Assembly: GCA_002359085.1 (NCBI GenBank)
Contig: DEQB01000093.1
Location: 1,360-23,641 of the forward strand
From: Erysipelothrix sp. UBA3377
Lineage (GTDB): Bacteria > Bacillota_I > Bacilli_A > Erysipelotrichales > Erysipelotrichaceae
Direction: 5' to 3'
Length of the DNA: 22,282 bases
This document shows, piece after piece, positions 1 through 7,112 of the stretch (position 1 is its first letter; the number at the start of each line of letters is the position of its first letter). Under the pieces are notes generated by a model, which worked only from the letters and a program-made list of their open reading frames with translations, was not told where the DNA came from and ran no database searches. The position numbers and the translations under genes are program-made.

Positions 1-590
1 ACCAACGGCATGTTGCTTTGTAACTTCTGTTTCCGTGTCATTTGACGTGCTTGTTTATACTTTTCCAATTCTCTTTCAAGTTTTTGAATGCGTCTGTCTA
101 CTGCACGACGGTCCAGCTCCAATTTGGTTTCTCCCAACCCACGGTTACGATTCCCAAAACCACTGACCTGTCTTCCCAACGCTTCATAAGACCCCGCCAT
201 TCTTGGGAACATATATTTTAAATTCGCAATCTCAACTTGTGCCTTGGCTTCTGGTGTCTTGGCTCTTCTTTTGAATATTTCAAGAATCAACATATTCTTG
301 TCAATCACATCACAGTTTAAGATGCCTTCTAAGTTACGAATCTGTGTGGGTGAAAGTCCCACGTTAAAAACCACAAGATTGGCTTCATTGTCCTCAACCT
401 CGTTTTTTAGTGCATCAAGCTTACCACTCCCAATGAAATAAGCGTTACTGATTGATTTGATATTCTGTATTTCATGGCTCAGTATCTCAATTTCACAGGC
501 AAAAGACAGATTAATGAGCTCCTCAATTTGAGGGTTGATATCATCTATATTTTGATTTGTGATTGCCATCATTAATATTGCTTTATCCAA
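1..590 (-). CDS. hflX: GTPase HflX, N-terminal part (runs off left edge)
   Basis: HflX is a ribosome-associated GTPase that splits stalled or hibernating ribosomes and acts in 50S maintenance. About 196 N-terminal residues are visible. They contain the HflX N-terminal domain: a YFIGSGKLDAL segment (family: IGKGKL), LSPTQIRNLE, the DVIDKNMLILEIFKRRA block, and GRGETKLE-like RNRGLGETKLELDRR, followed by the start of the linker coiled coil (LERELEKYKQ). The G domain lies outside the window. I chose the TTG at 590-588 because AGGTG sits five bases upstream and LDKAIL matches the usual HflX beginning; the ATG at 572 has no ribosome binding site. A hairpin 20 bases upstream separates it from the GyrI-like gene. 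Family identity is secure; the start is an inference. Confidence 0.9.
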   Translation of the reverse strand, partial: MDKAILMMAITNQNIDDINPQIEELINLSFACEIEILSHEIQNIKSISNAYFIGSGKLDALKNEVEDNEANLVVFNVGLSPTQIRNLEGILNCDVIDKNMLILEIFKRRAKTPEAKAQVEIANLKYMFPRMAGSYEALGRQVSGFGNRNRGLGETKLELDRRAVDRRIQKLERELEKYKQARQMTRKQKLQSNMPL

Positions 591-609
591 ATTATCACCT
601 CATAAAGTA

Positions 610-632
610 AAATCTCCGAATACCGGAGATTT
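610..632 (-). terminator. hairpin between GyrI-like gene and hflX
   Basis: A perfect 9-bp stem (AAATCTCCG with CGGAGATTT) closes a 5-base loop three bases after the stop codon of the GyrI-like gene. On the minus strand it is followed by TTTAC, so the U-tract is short. It is likely an intrinsic terminator, perhaps a leaky one, since it lies only 20 bases before the hflX start. Confidence 0.55.
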
Positions 633-634
633 GT

Positions 635-1081
635 TTAATCTTCTGAAACTTTGATGGGACAATCGTAAATGAAGGTATCGCCTTCATGAATAACCGCTCT
701 TAAAATACCATCCGCTTCATAGTCATTATCATGCATCCATTCAGCCAATCCAATATGTACATCTTCGAATACATCTGCTGTAACACGAATGATGTCTTGG
801 GATTCAGGTAGCTGAGTGAAATGAATCATATTTGTATCATTACCCATTTTATCAACTGCAACCACTACTTCTACATCGATCAGTTCAATACGATGTTCAG
901 AATCATGTGCAATCGCAAAGTTGTAGTTCGGTTCGATAAAGTTAATATCATGACGTTTTAATTCATTCTCCATTGTTTTAACTGCTCTGATAGCCAATGC
1001 CGCAGAATAGTCAGGAATCGTCATTTTCATACTCGCTACATAAATGGGTTTATTTTCTAATAGTTCTACTTTATATGCCAT
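635..1081 (-). CDS. GyrI-like / effector-binding domain protein
   Basis: A stand-alone protein of 148 residues that looks like the GyrI-like small-molecule-binding (SOUL/AraC effector) domain. That fold is used by multidrug regulators of the BmrR type and by the gyrase inhibitor SbmC. Visible signs are the opening beta strand VELLENKPIYVASMKMTIPD, a helix region (AALAIRAVKTMENELKRH), a conserved-looking NYNFAIAH segment, and the second half-repeat beginning IELIDVEVVVAV. There is no DNA-binding domain. The start is the ATG at 1081, six bases after AAGGAG; the TTG at 1087 directly abuts that site and is unlikely. It follows rseP by 46 bases, and TGATATACT at 1108-1100 could be an extended -10, though this would leave a very short leader. 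Ligand and role are unknown. Confidence 0.65.
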   Translation of the reverse strand: MAYKVELLENKPIYVASMKMTIPDYSAALAIRAVKTMENELKRHDINFIEPNYNFAIAHDSEHRIELIDVEVVVAVDKMGNDTNMIHFTQLPESQDIIRVTADVFEDVHIGLAEWMHDNDYEADGILRAVIHEGDTFIYDCPIKVSED

Positions 1082-1127
1082 ACACAACTCCTTTTGATAA
1101 GTATATCATAATTTAACGTTCAGTTGA

Positions 1128-2195
1128 TTATAAGCGTTTAAAATCATTAAACAAGAAGAAAATCATCATCGCAAGGATTAATACAAACCCAATTATCATG
1201 ACAGTATTCTCAAACTTCTTAGGTATAGGGCGTCTGATAATCATTTCCACCATAACCAACAGTGCTCTACCACCATCTAAAACTGGGATGGGTAATAGGT
1301 TCATAACTGCCAGTGAAATGGATAAAGATCCAATAATATTCCAAAAGTATAACATATCAAATCCAGAGGTCGTAACTTCTGAAGTAATTTGATAAATCGC
1401 AACTGGACCCCCCACGTTGTTTAAACCAATACCACGCACCAGTAATCTCAAAACCATCACGATCTGACCCACCGTTTTGATGATGTATTGCGCAGTATAA
1501 GAGGCCGTTTCAAAAATCCCAACTTTTTCAAGAGCCCCTGTATAGGATTGAATTCCCAACACAAACGTATCTGATTCCGTATTGAACACCGGTGTAACTG
1601 TAAGATTTACGATGGTGCCATCTCTTAAAACTTCAAGTTCAATGGGCGTATCTTCAAAAGTCATAATCCCCAAAGAAGCATCTGAGAACGTTTCAGGCTC
1701 AATAACAGTACCGTCCACAAATGTCATTTTTAAAATTCTGTCATCTTTCATAAGACCCGCTTGATCCGCAGGCAATCCTTCAACAACAGCAGCTACAATA
1801 GGTTCTGGTTCACGCACCACACCCGCGTATGAAAATATTCCCGCAAAGACCACAAAAGCCAAAACGAGATTCATAAATACACCCGCAAGTAATACAACCA
1901 ATTGTTTATAGCGGGCGATGCCTTTTATGGTGCGTTCAACGGGTACTGATTCCATACCCTCTTCTCCGGGTTCACCTGCCATAGCGACAAATCCACCAAT
2001 GGGAAGCGCACGAATGCTATAAGTAGTTTCAGAATCCTTGGGTTGATATTGGAATATTTTAGGTCCCATCCCAATTGAAAATTCTCTACAGTAAACACCA
2101 AAAGCTTTAGCGGCCAATAAATGACCCAACTCATGTATAAAAACAATAATGCCCATAACCAGGGCAAAGACTAAAATATTTAATATAACATCCAT
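1128..2195 (-). CDS. rseP: RseP/RasP site-2 intramembrane metalloprotease
   Basis: A membrane zinc protease that cleaves transmembrane segments of anti-sigma factors and signal peptide remnants (RasP in B. subtilis, RseP in E. coli). The first membrane helix carries the zinc motif HELGH at residues 21-25. A second conserved block, LPIGGFVAMAGE, follows near residue 65. A PDZ domain comes after the second membrane helix (roughly 110-190). Near residue 300, NLLPIPVLDGGR supplies the third zinc ligand, and a final hydrophobic helix ends the protein. Its 355 residues fall below the roughly 420 of B. subtilis. The ATG at 2195 has AGGTG six bases upstream; the in-frame GTG at 2204 overlaps that site. 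It lies 9 bases after cdsA, in the position usual for Firmicutes except that dxr is missing between them. Confidence 0.92.
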   Translation of the reverse strand: MDVILNILVFALVMGIIVFIHELGHLLAAKAFGVYCREFSIGMGPKIFQYQPKDSETTYSIRALPIGGFVAMAGEPGEEGMESVPVERTIKGIARYKQLVVLLAGVFMNLVLAFVVFAGIFSYAGVVREPEPIVAAVVEGLPADQAGLMKDDRILKMTFVDGTVIEPETFSDASLGIMTFEDTPIELEVLRDGTIVNLTVTPVFNTESDTFVLGIQSYTGALEKVGIFETASYTAQYIIKTVGQIVMVLRLLVRGIGLNNVGGPVAIYQITSEVTTSGFDMLYFWNIIGSLSISLAVMNLLPIPVLDGGRALLVMVEMIIRRPIPKKFENTVMIIGFVLILAMMIFFLFNDFKRL

Positions 2196-2204
2196 TTTTA
2201 TCAC

Positions 2205-2960
2205 CTACACAAAATACGTTAAAACTGCATTAAAAAATATTAAGGTAAACAGGACACTGTCGACTCTATCGAGTACCCCACCATGTCCAGGAAGTAGGGT
2301 TCCAAAATCTTTAATATTAAAAGTTCTTTTCACCAAACTAAAGCTCAAGTCACCCACTTGGGCAACTAAAGGCATTAAGATTGATCCAATTAAAATAATA
2401 CTGAAATCCAAATCCACAAAGTAGTATGCGAATATCAAAGAAGCGATCATAGAACCTACCGTTCCTATAATAGCACCTTCAACGGTTTTATTGGGAGATA
2501 TTCTCTCAATAAGCTTACGTTTTCCAAAGAAACTACCACCAAAGTAAGCGAAAGTATCGGTTGCGTAAGTCGCAATTGCGATATAAGCAAAAACTTGTAA
2601 CGGTAATTGCATAATACTGTTTACAGCGTTGATTCCCAAAATAATAATAGATAACATTAAAAATAGGAACGCCGCATCCGCAAACGAAATCTTAGACGAT
2701 ACGATTGTGAGTGTAAGTGTTAAAATAAGTGCCAGAGAAATCAGGGATACCACAGGAATATTCAAATGCGACAACAATAGCATTAGATAGATATAAACCA
2801 ATAGAAAAGTAGGCCATACATCTTTTTTAATTCTGTAGATTTCATATCCTGATATCAGCAATATGACTCTTAAAAGCCATGTGAAAGCCTCTTGACCCAG
2901 CATTAAAGTACCAATAACCAATGCGATAAGGATTATCGCTGTAATTATTCTTTTTAACAT
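2205..2960 (-). CDS. cdsA: Phosphatidate cytidylyltransferase CdsA
   Basis: CdsA makes CDP-diacylglycerol from CTP and phosphatidic acid, the branch point to anionic phospholipids. The 251-residue protein is almost entirely hydrophobic, with about seven or eight membrane segments. It ends with the family signature, here SLVKRTFNIKDFG followed by LLPGHGGVLDRVDS near residues 210-240, which holds the metal-binding aspartates. An upstream conserved stretch reads FGKRKLIERISPNKTVEG. Its ATG overlaps the uppS stop codon by one base (TAATG), indicating translational coupling. GGAGG lies upstream within the end of uppS. It is slightly shorter than B. subtilis CdsA, mainly at the N terminus. Confidence 0.93.
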   Translation of the reverse strand: MLKRIITAIILIALVIGTLMLGQEAFTWLLRVILLISGYEIYRIKKDVWPTFLLVYIYLMLLLSHLNIPVVSLISLALILTLTLTIVSSKISFADAAFLFLMLSIIILGINAVNSIMQLPLQVFAYIAIATYATDTFAYFGGSFFGKRKLIERISPNKTVEGAIIGTVGSMIASLIFAYYFVDLDFSIILIGSILMPLVAQVGDLSFSLVKRTFNIKDFGTLLPGHGGVLDRVDSVLFTLIFFNAVLTYFV

Positions 2961-3643
2961 TACTCCAATCCTCCAAAGCGTCTGTTTCTAGTTTGGAAAT
3001 CCTCGATACACTTTAAGAATACCGATTCATTGAATTCTGGCCACTCTATATCTAAGAAAACAAGTTCAGCATAAGCAAGTTGCCATAAAAGATAATTAGA
3101 AAGTCTTTGATCGCCACCCGTTCTTATTAAAAGGTCTACTGGTTCTAAACCATACGTATCCAAATATAACTCAAAAGAAAATTCATCGACTTCTGTTATA
3201 TCGTCTTTAATAATTTGATTGACGGCACGAACAATTTCATCTTTGGATCCATAATTTAGTGCGAAATTTAAAATTAATTTGTCATTGTGTTTGGTTTCTT
3301 CAACTGCACGTTCCATGACTTTGCGTGTTTTTTCAGGAATTTTCGTTAAATCCCCAATGGTCATGATGCGAATTCCCTTCTCATTGAGTTCATTTAAGAA
3401 CTTCTTAAAGAAGACTTCTGGCAACATCATCAAATAATCAATTTCTTTTTGAGGACGTTTCCAATTCTCTGTTGAGAATGCATAAAGGGTTAGTGTTTTA
3501 ACACCAACCTTTAATGCAGCCAAAGCGATTTCTCTGACATTTTCTGAACCATAATAATGGCCGAAAGTACGGTCTTTTTGTTTTTTGGTTGCCCAGCGAC
3601 CGTTTCCGTCCATGATGATCGCAATATGATTGATTGATTCCAT
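2960..3643 (-). CDS. uppS: Undecaprenyl diphosphate synthase UppS
   Basis: A cis-prenyltransferase that adds eight isopentenyl units to farnesyl diphosphate to give the C55 carrier for peptidoglycan and teichoic acid precursors. The catalytic start IIMDGNGRWA places the essential aspartate at residue 12. Further conserved blocks are LTLYAFSTENWKRP, LNFALNYGSKDEI and the C-terminal RTGGDQRLSNYLLWQLAY (usual form GEQRISNFLLWQ), followed by WPEF. Its 227 residues are somewhat shorter than B. subtilis UppS, chiefly because the N-terminal extension is missing. It starts two bases after the frr stop and overlaps cdsA by one base. Confidence 0.95.
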   Translation of the reverse strand: MESINHIAIIMDGNGRWATKKQKDRTFGHYYGSENVREIALAALKVGVKTLTLYAFSTENWKRPQKEIDYLMMLPEVFFKKFLNELNEKGIRIMTIGDLTKIPEKTRKVMERAVEETKHNDKLILNFALNYGSKDEIVRAVNQIIKDDITEVDEFSFELYLDTYGLEPVDLLIRTGGDQRLSNYLLWQLAYAELVFLDIEWPEFNESVFLKCIEDFQTRNRRFGGLE

Positions 3644-3644
3644 A

Positions 3645-4190
3645 TTAAACGGTCATAATCTCCGTTGTTTTATCATTTGACAATGTATCAATTTTTTTAA
3701 TAAATTCATCCGTCAATTTTTGAACATCATCCATCAAACGCTTTTCATCATCTTCACGCAATGTATCATCGGCTTTAATTTCATTGTTTAAATCACGACG
3801 AATATTACGGATATTTACTTTTGATTCTTCAGCAAACTTGCTGACATCCTTCGCAACTTCTCTACGTGTTTCTTCTGTTAAACGTGGTACGTTAATACGT
3901 AGCACAGTCCCATCATTGGAAACTGGTAAATTCAAATGTGACTCATTGATTGCACGCTCAATATCTTTTGATGAACTTGGATCAAATGGTTTAATCACAA
4001 GTTGTGTTCCTTCGGATACGGAAATTTGTGCAATTTGTTCCAACGGTGTGGGTGAACCATAATAGTCCACGTTAATACCATAAAGCACACCTGCATTGGC
4101 ACGCCCTGATCTCAAGGTTCCCAAACGCTCTTCATATGCTTTAATTACTTCATTCATAAATTCTCTACCATCATTGATGATTGTACTCAT
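3645..4190 (-). CDS. frr: Ribosome recycling factor
   Basis: Frr works with EF-G to split the post-termination 70S complex. At 181 residues it matches the family length. Domain I helices are rich in the expected motifs: LRSGRANAGVL near residue 27, YYGSPTPLEQIAQISV in domain II, IKPFDPSS, and the C-terminal helical stretch LTEETRREVAKDV followed by the VNIRNIRRDLN segment. It sits 12 bases downstream of pyrH and 1 base upstream of uppS, the same order as in B. subtilis. Confidence 0.96.
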   Translation of the reverse strand: MSTIINDGREFMNEVIKAYEERLGTLRSGRANAGVLYGINVDYYGSPTPLEQIAQISVSEGTQLVIKPFDPSSSKDIERAINESHLNLPVSNDGTVLRINVPRLTEETRREVAKDVSKFAEESKVNIRNIRRDLNNEIKADDTLREDDEKRLMDDVQKLTDEFIKKIDTLSNDKTTEIMTV

Positions 4191-4202
4191 ACTAATTTCC
4201 TC

Positions 4203-4907
4203 CTAAACTGTTACGATCGTTCCATTCGATTCGCCTTTAACTGCTTTTATTATATTATCTTTTTCGTTCATATTAAAGACTATTAGATCAATATTATTGT
4301 CCATACACATAGAAGTAGCCGTTGCATCCATGACTTGAAGTCTTTTTTGCAATACATCCATGTACGTTAAGGTCTCAAATTTTTCAGCATTTTTATCAAT
4401 TTTTGGATCAGCATCATAAACACCGTCCACACCATTTTTACCCATTAAGATTACATCTGCATGAATTTCAGATGCTCTCAATGCAGCAGCAGTATCCGTT
4501 GAGAAAAATGCGGATCCTGTACCGGCACCAAAAACAACAACACGACCCTTTTCCAAATGTCTAATGGCACGTCTTGGGATGTAAGGTTCTGCAACTTTTG
4601 TCATTTCAACAGCTGTTTGAACACGTGTATCAACACCCATCATTTCAAGTGAACCCTGAATCGCAAGCGCATTGATGACGGTACCCAACATACCCATATT
4701 GTCGACTTGGGAACGGTCAATATTCAATTCCTCGGCCATTTTACCACGAACAAAGTTACCGCCACCCACGACGATTGCGACCTCAATACCCATTTCTACA
4801 ATATCTTTAATTTGTCTTGAAAGATCCTCAAGTATTTCACGACTGAATATTTCGCCATTACTTGACAGTGCTTCCCCACTTAACTTTAATAGCACTCGTT
4901 TGTACAT
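4203..4907 (-). CDS. pyrH: Uridylate kinase PyrH
   Basis: PyrH phosphorylates UMP to UDP and is a hexameric amino-acid-kinase-fold enzyme usually regulated by GTP and UTP. Visible motifs are the nucleotide-binding KLSGEAL at the N terminus, VVGGGNFVRG, the UMP-binding region near GMLGTVINALAIQ, and GAGTGSAFFSTDTAAALRA. The true start is the ATG at 4907, seven bases after AAGGAG. The reading frame stays open to 4937, but that extension lies inside the upstream terminator hairpin and would add ten residues absent from the family. The result is 234 residues, normal for PyrH. It is the first gene after the tsf terminator, so its expression depends on read-through or an unseen promoter. Confidence 0.95.
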   Translation of the reverse strand: MYKRVLLKLSGEALSSNGEIFSREILEDLSRQIKDIVEMGIEVAIVVGGGNFVRGKMAEELNIDRSQVDNMGMLGTVINALAIQGSLEMMGVDTRVQTAVEMTKVAEPYIPRRAIRHLEKGRVVVFGAGTGSAFFSTDTAAALRASEIHADVILMGKNGVDGVYDADPKIDKNAEKFETLTYMDVLQKRLQVMDATATSMCMDNNIDLIVFNMNEKDNIIKAVKGESNGTIVTV

Positions 4908-4925
4908 AATCTTACTCCTTCTTTT

Positions 4926-4948
4926 AAAAAAGGACACAAAGTGTCCTT
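4926..4948 (-). terminator. intrinsic terminator between tsf and pyrH
   Basis: On the minus strand, AAGGACAC, a TTT loop and GTGTCCTT form a perfect 8-bp stem, followed by a run of six T that includes the last two stem bases. It starts four bases after the tsf stop and ends 18 bases before the pyrH start. This is a convincing intrinsic terminator or attenuator that would make rpsB-tsf more abundant than the downstream genes. Confidence 0.85.
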
Positions 4949-4952
4949 GATA

Positions 4953-5843
4953 TTAAACTTGAGAAGCTTTAGCAACTTCTTCCGCAAAGTTTTCTTCGCG
5001 TTTCTCAATTCCTTCACCCACCGCAAAACGGACAAAGTCAACGACGTCAGTTTTTGCTTCTTTCAGGACTTGAGATACTTTTGATTTTCCATCTTTCCAA
5101 AAGATTTGATCCATTAAAGAAACTTCTTGTAAAGACTTACTTACACGTCCCTTAATAATACCGTTGATAACTTGTTCTGGCTTGCTAGCAAGTTCAGGAT
5201 CGTTTTTAACGATATTTACTTGGATTTCAGTTTCTTTTTCAGTAATTTCTGCTGGTACATCTTTAATTGAAACATAAATAGGATTCATAGATGCAACTTG
5301 CATGGCGATTTCTTTTGAAATCTCAGCATTATCACCTTCTAATACAACTACTGCAGAAATAGTTCCACCCATGTGTTTGTAAGCACCAAAGATTTGATTG
5401 TCTTCTTTAGTTAGTACTGCAAAACGACGGAATGTAATTTTTTCACCGATAGTTGCTGTTGCATTGATAACAAGATCATTAATGGTTTCACCATCAACAA
5501 CAAGTGCCAATACATCTTCATTTGTTTTTGGATCATTATCCAAAATTGCATGTGAAACTTTATCAACAAGTGCTAAGAACTGTTCGTTTTTAGCAACGAA
5601 GTCTGTTTCAGAGTTTAACTCAACAACGACTGCTTTGTTATCACTGATTAGAACGTTTGATAAACCTTCTGCTGCGATACGACCAGCTTTCTTTTGTGCA
5701 CTGGCAATACCTTTTTCACGTAACCAAACGATAGCTTTATCTACATCGCCCTCATTTGCTTCAAGTGCTTTCTTGCAATCAAGCATACCTGCACCTGTAC
5801 GATCACGTAATTCTTTGACTAATTTTGCTGAAATAGCAGCCAT
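4953..5843 (-). CDS. tsf: Elongation factor Ts
   Basis: EF-Ts is the nucleotide exchange factor for EF-Tu. The protein has 296 residues, normal for the family. The N-terminal UBA-like module (AKLVKELRDRTGAGMLDCKKAL) is followed by the signature TDFVAKN near residue 80, whose Asp and Phe reach into EF-Tu. The two-subdomain core and a C-terminal helical module (FVRFAVGEGIEKREENFAEEV) complete it. It begins two bases after the rpsB stop. Its ribosome binding site, GAGGAGG, is built from the last glutamate codons of rpsB, so the two genes are almost certainly coupled. A strong terminator follows directly. Confidence 0.97.
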   Translation of the reverse strand: MAAISAKLVKELRDRTGAGMLDCKKALEANEGDVDKAIVWLREKGIASAQKKAGRIAAEGLSNVLISDNKAVVVELNSETDFVAKNEQFLALVDKVSHAILDNDPKTNEDVLALVVDGETINDLVINATATIGEKITFRRFAVLTKEDNQIFGAYKHMGGTISAVVVLEGDNAEISKEIAMQVASMNPIYVSIKDVPAEITEKETEIQVNIVKNDPELASKPEQVINGIIKGRVSKSLQEVSLMDQIFWKDGKSKVSQVLKEAKTDVVDFVRFAVGEGIEKREENFAEEVAKASQV

Positions 5844-5845
5844 AA

Positions 5846-6805
5846 TTATTCCTCCTCTTTTACGTTATTACTTTTTGCTTCAACCGCTGTATTTGGTCTG
5901 CTGGTTGTAGTTCTTTCTTCATTGCTTCTTGCATCTGGACGACGACGTGTATCGCGGTTATCACGACCACCATCACGACGACGATCATTACGACGACGAC
6001 GCTCATCGAAACGTTGTTTACGACGACGTTCGTTTTCTTCAGCTTGACGCTCTACATTAACGATAACGTCTTCCATTGTAATGTCTTCTTCTGCTTTATC
6101 TTGATAAGCAACAACGACTTGTCCACCTTTTGGTTCAATCATAGCATCTGCCATCAATTGAACTGCAAGACGAATTGAACGAACTGCATCATCATTACCA
6201 GCAATAGGGTAATCCACAACATCTGGATCACAGTTAGTATCAACAATTCCAAATACTGGAATGCCTAATTTTTTAGCTTCAGCTACAGCGTTGTGATCTT
6301 CAATTGGATCCACAACAAACAATGCATCTGGAAGTTTTCTCATTTCTTTAATTCCACCCAAGAAGTTATTTAAACGATCTTTTTCTTTAATTAAAAGCGC
6401 TACTTCTTTCTTAGGATAGACATTGATTGCGCCACTTTCTTCCATTTCTTCAATTTCAGTTAAGCGACGAATACTTTTTTGAATGGTTCTGAAGTTTGTT
6501 AATGTACCACCTAACCAACGTTGGTTGATAAAGAATGATCCACTTCTTAAAGCTTCCTCAACTACGATTGTTTGTGCTTGTTTCTTAGTACCTACAATCA
6601 ATAATTTTCCATTTTTCTCAGCAATATCTCTAAGTGCCTCATATGCTGTTTCCGCCATTGCTTGAGTTTTGTTCAAATCAATGATGTAAACACGATTCTT
6701 TGCCCCATAAATATAAGGCTTCATTTTAGGGTTCCAACGGCGTGTTTGGTGACCGTAATGGACCGCTCCTTCTAACAATTGTCTAATTGTTACTACTTTT
6801 GACAT
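5846..6805 (-). CDS. rpsB: Ribosomal protein S2 with arginine-rich C-terminal tail
   Basis: S2 is a small-subunit protein on the back of the 30S body. Residues 1-235 are a standard S2: LLEGAVHYGHQTRRWNPKM, YGAKNRVYIIDL, VGTKKQAQ, NQRWLGGTLTNF and GIPVFGIVDTN. Residues from about 240 to 319 are an added tail. Residues 260-293 contain 17 arginines in 34 positions, mixed with Asp, Asn and Gly, and the last nine residues are acidic (KSNNVKEEE). Typical bacterial S2 proteins are about 230-260 residues, so this one is roughly 60 longer. The start ATG at 6805 has GGAAGGA upstream. A promoter and a structured leader precede it. The tail is likely disordered and may bind RNA, but that is inference. 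Confidence 0.96.
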   Translation of the reverse strand: MSKVVTIRQLLEGAVHYGHQTRRWNPKMKPYIYGAKNRVYIIDLNKTQAMAETAYEALRDIAEKNGKLLIVGTKKQAQTIVVEEALRSGSFFINQRWLGGTLTNFRTIQKSIRRLTEIEEMEESGAINVYPKKEVALLIKEKDRLNNFLGGIKEMRKLPDALFVVDPIEDHNAVAEAKKLGIPVFGIVDTNCDPDVVDYPIAGNDDAVRSIRLAVQLMADAMIEPKGGQVVVAYQDKAEEDITMEDVIVNVERQAEENERRRKQRFDERRRRNDRRRDGGRDNRDTRRRPDARSNEERTTTSRPNTAVEAKSNNVKEEE

Positions 6806-6832
6806 AAATATGTCCTTCCTTTCCGTTTATCC

Positions 6833-6898
6833 GCCATTGCTTCGAATAATGACAACTCTTACGAGCACGGGTCATTAGATCCACAATGTGAGAATGGC
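6833..6898 (-). promoter_or_regulatory. candidate structured rpsB leader RNA
   Basis: The 5' leader of rpsB can fold into a compact branched structure. An outer helix pairs GCCATT (6898-6893) with AATGGC (6838-6833). Inside are a small CAC-ATT-GTG hairpin (6890-6882) and a longer arm, AATGAC (6876-6871) with GTCATT (6853-6848). That arm is capped by CTC/GAG around a GTAA tetraloop of the GNRA class. The outer helix ends 27 bases before the rpsB start, close to the ribosome binding site. Autoregulatory leaders are common on ribosomal protein genes, so an S2-responsive element is plausible. I have no alignment to show covariation. Confidence 0.45.
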
Positions 6899-6913
6899 TT
6901 TGAGCCGTCTATT

Positions 6914-6942
6914 ATATTACCACAAACCCACTAAAAGCACAA
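6914..6942 (-). promoter_or_regulatory. rpsB promoter
   Basis: On the minus strand, TTGTGC at 6942-6937 (-35) is separated by 17 bases from TAATAT at 6919-6914 (-10). TGG directly before the -10 makes it an extended -10. An overlapping TATAAT at 6916-6911 is an alternative -10. Transcription would begin near 6907, about 100 bases before rpsB, and include the structured leader. Confidence 0.6.
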
Positions 6943-7112
6943 CCCAAATTACTCACATTTAAATCTTCCCAAAATAGCACAATTAGTGTTTGCGACAACG
7001 TTTAAAACAATTACTCAATAACTTTAGAAAACAACGTTTATCAGTATAAATAAATGTATCTACTTCAATTAGATTGTAAATAACTACTTCTTGATAAAAA
7101 AATCAAAGCCCT
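6943..7112 (-). other. AT-rich region between cinA and the rpsB promoter
   Basis: Together with the rpsB leader and promoter this makes a gene-free stretch of just over 300 bases. I find no ORF or RNA gene here and no convincing terminator for cinA; only a weak TTGAT/ATCAA fold with a T-only loop lies after its stop. The main feature is a directly repeated decamer, listed separately. Confidence 0.5.
6995..7040. repeat. direct repeat of ACAACGTTTA upstream of rpsB
   Basis: The decamer ACAACGTTTA occurs at 6995-7004 and again at 7031-7040, 36 bases apart start to start. Both copies lie upstream of the rpsB -35 box. Two copies on the same DNA face could be regulator sites, but in AT-rich sequence chance is also possible. 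Confidence 0.35.

Noticed and set aside
1925..2167. 80-codon ORF inside rseP on the same strand
   Set aside because: Out-of-frame shadow of a gene with clear metalloprotease motifs.
5930..6030. Triplet repeats (CGACGACG-like) taken for a repeat array
   Set aside because: They are arginine codons of the S2 tail in frame, not a non-coding repeat or CRISPR.
7088..7105. TTGAT-TTTTT-ATCAA fold after cinA
   Set aside because: Five AT-rich base pairs with the T-run in the loop instead of after the stem; too weak for a terminator.
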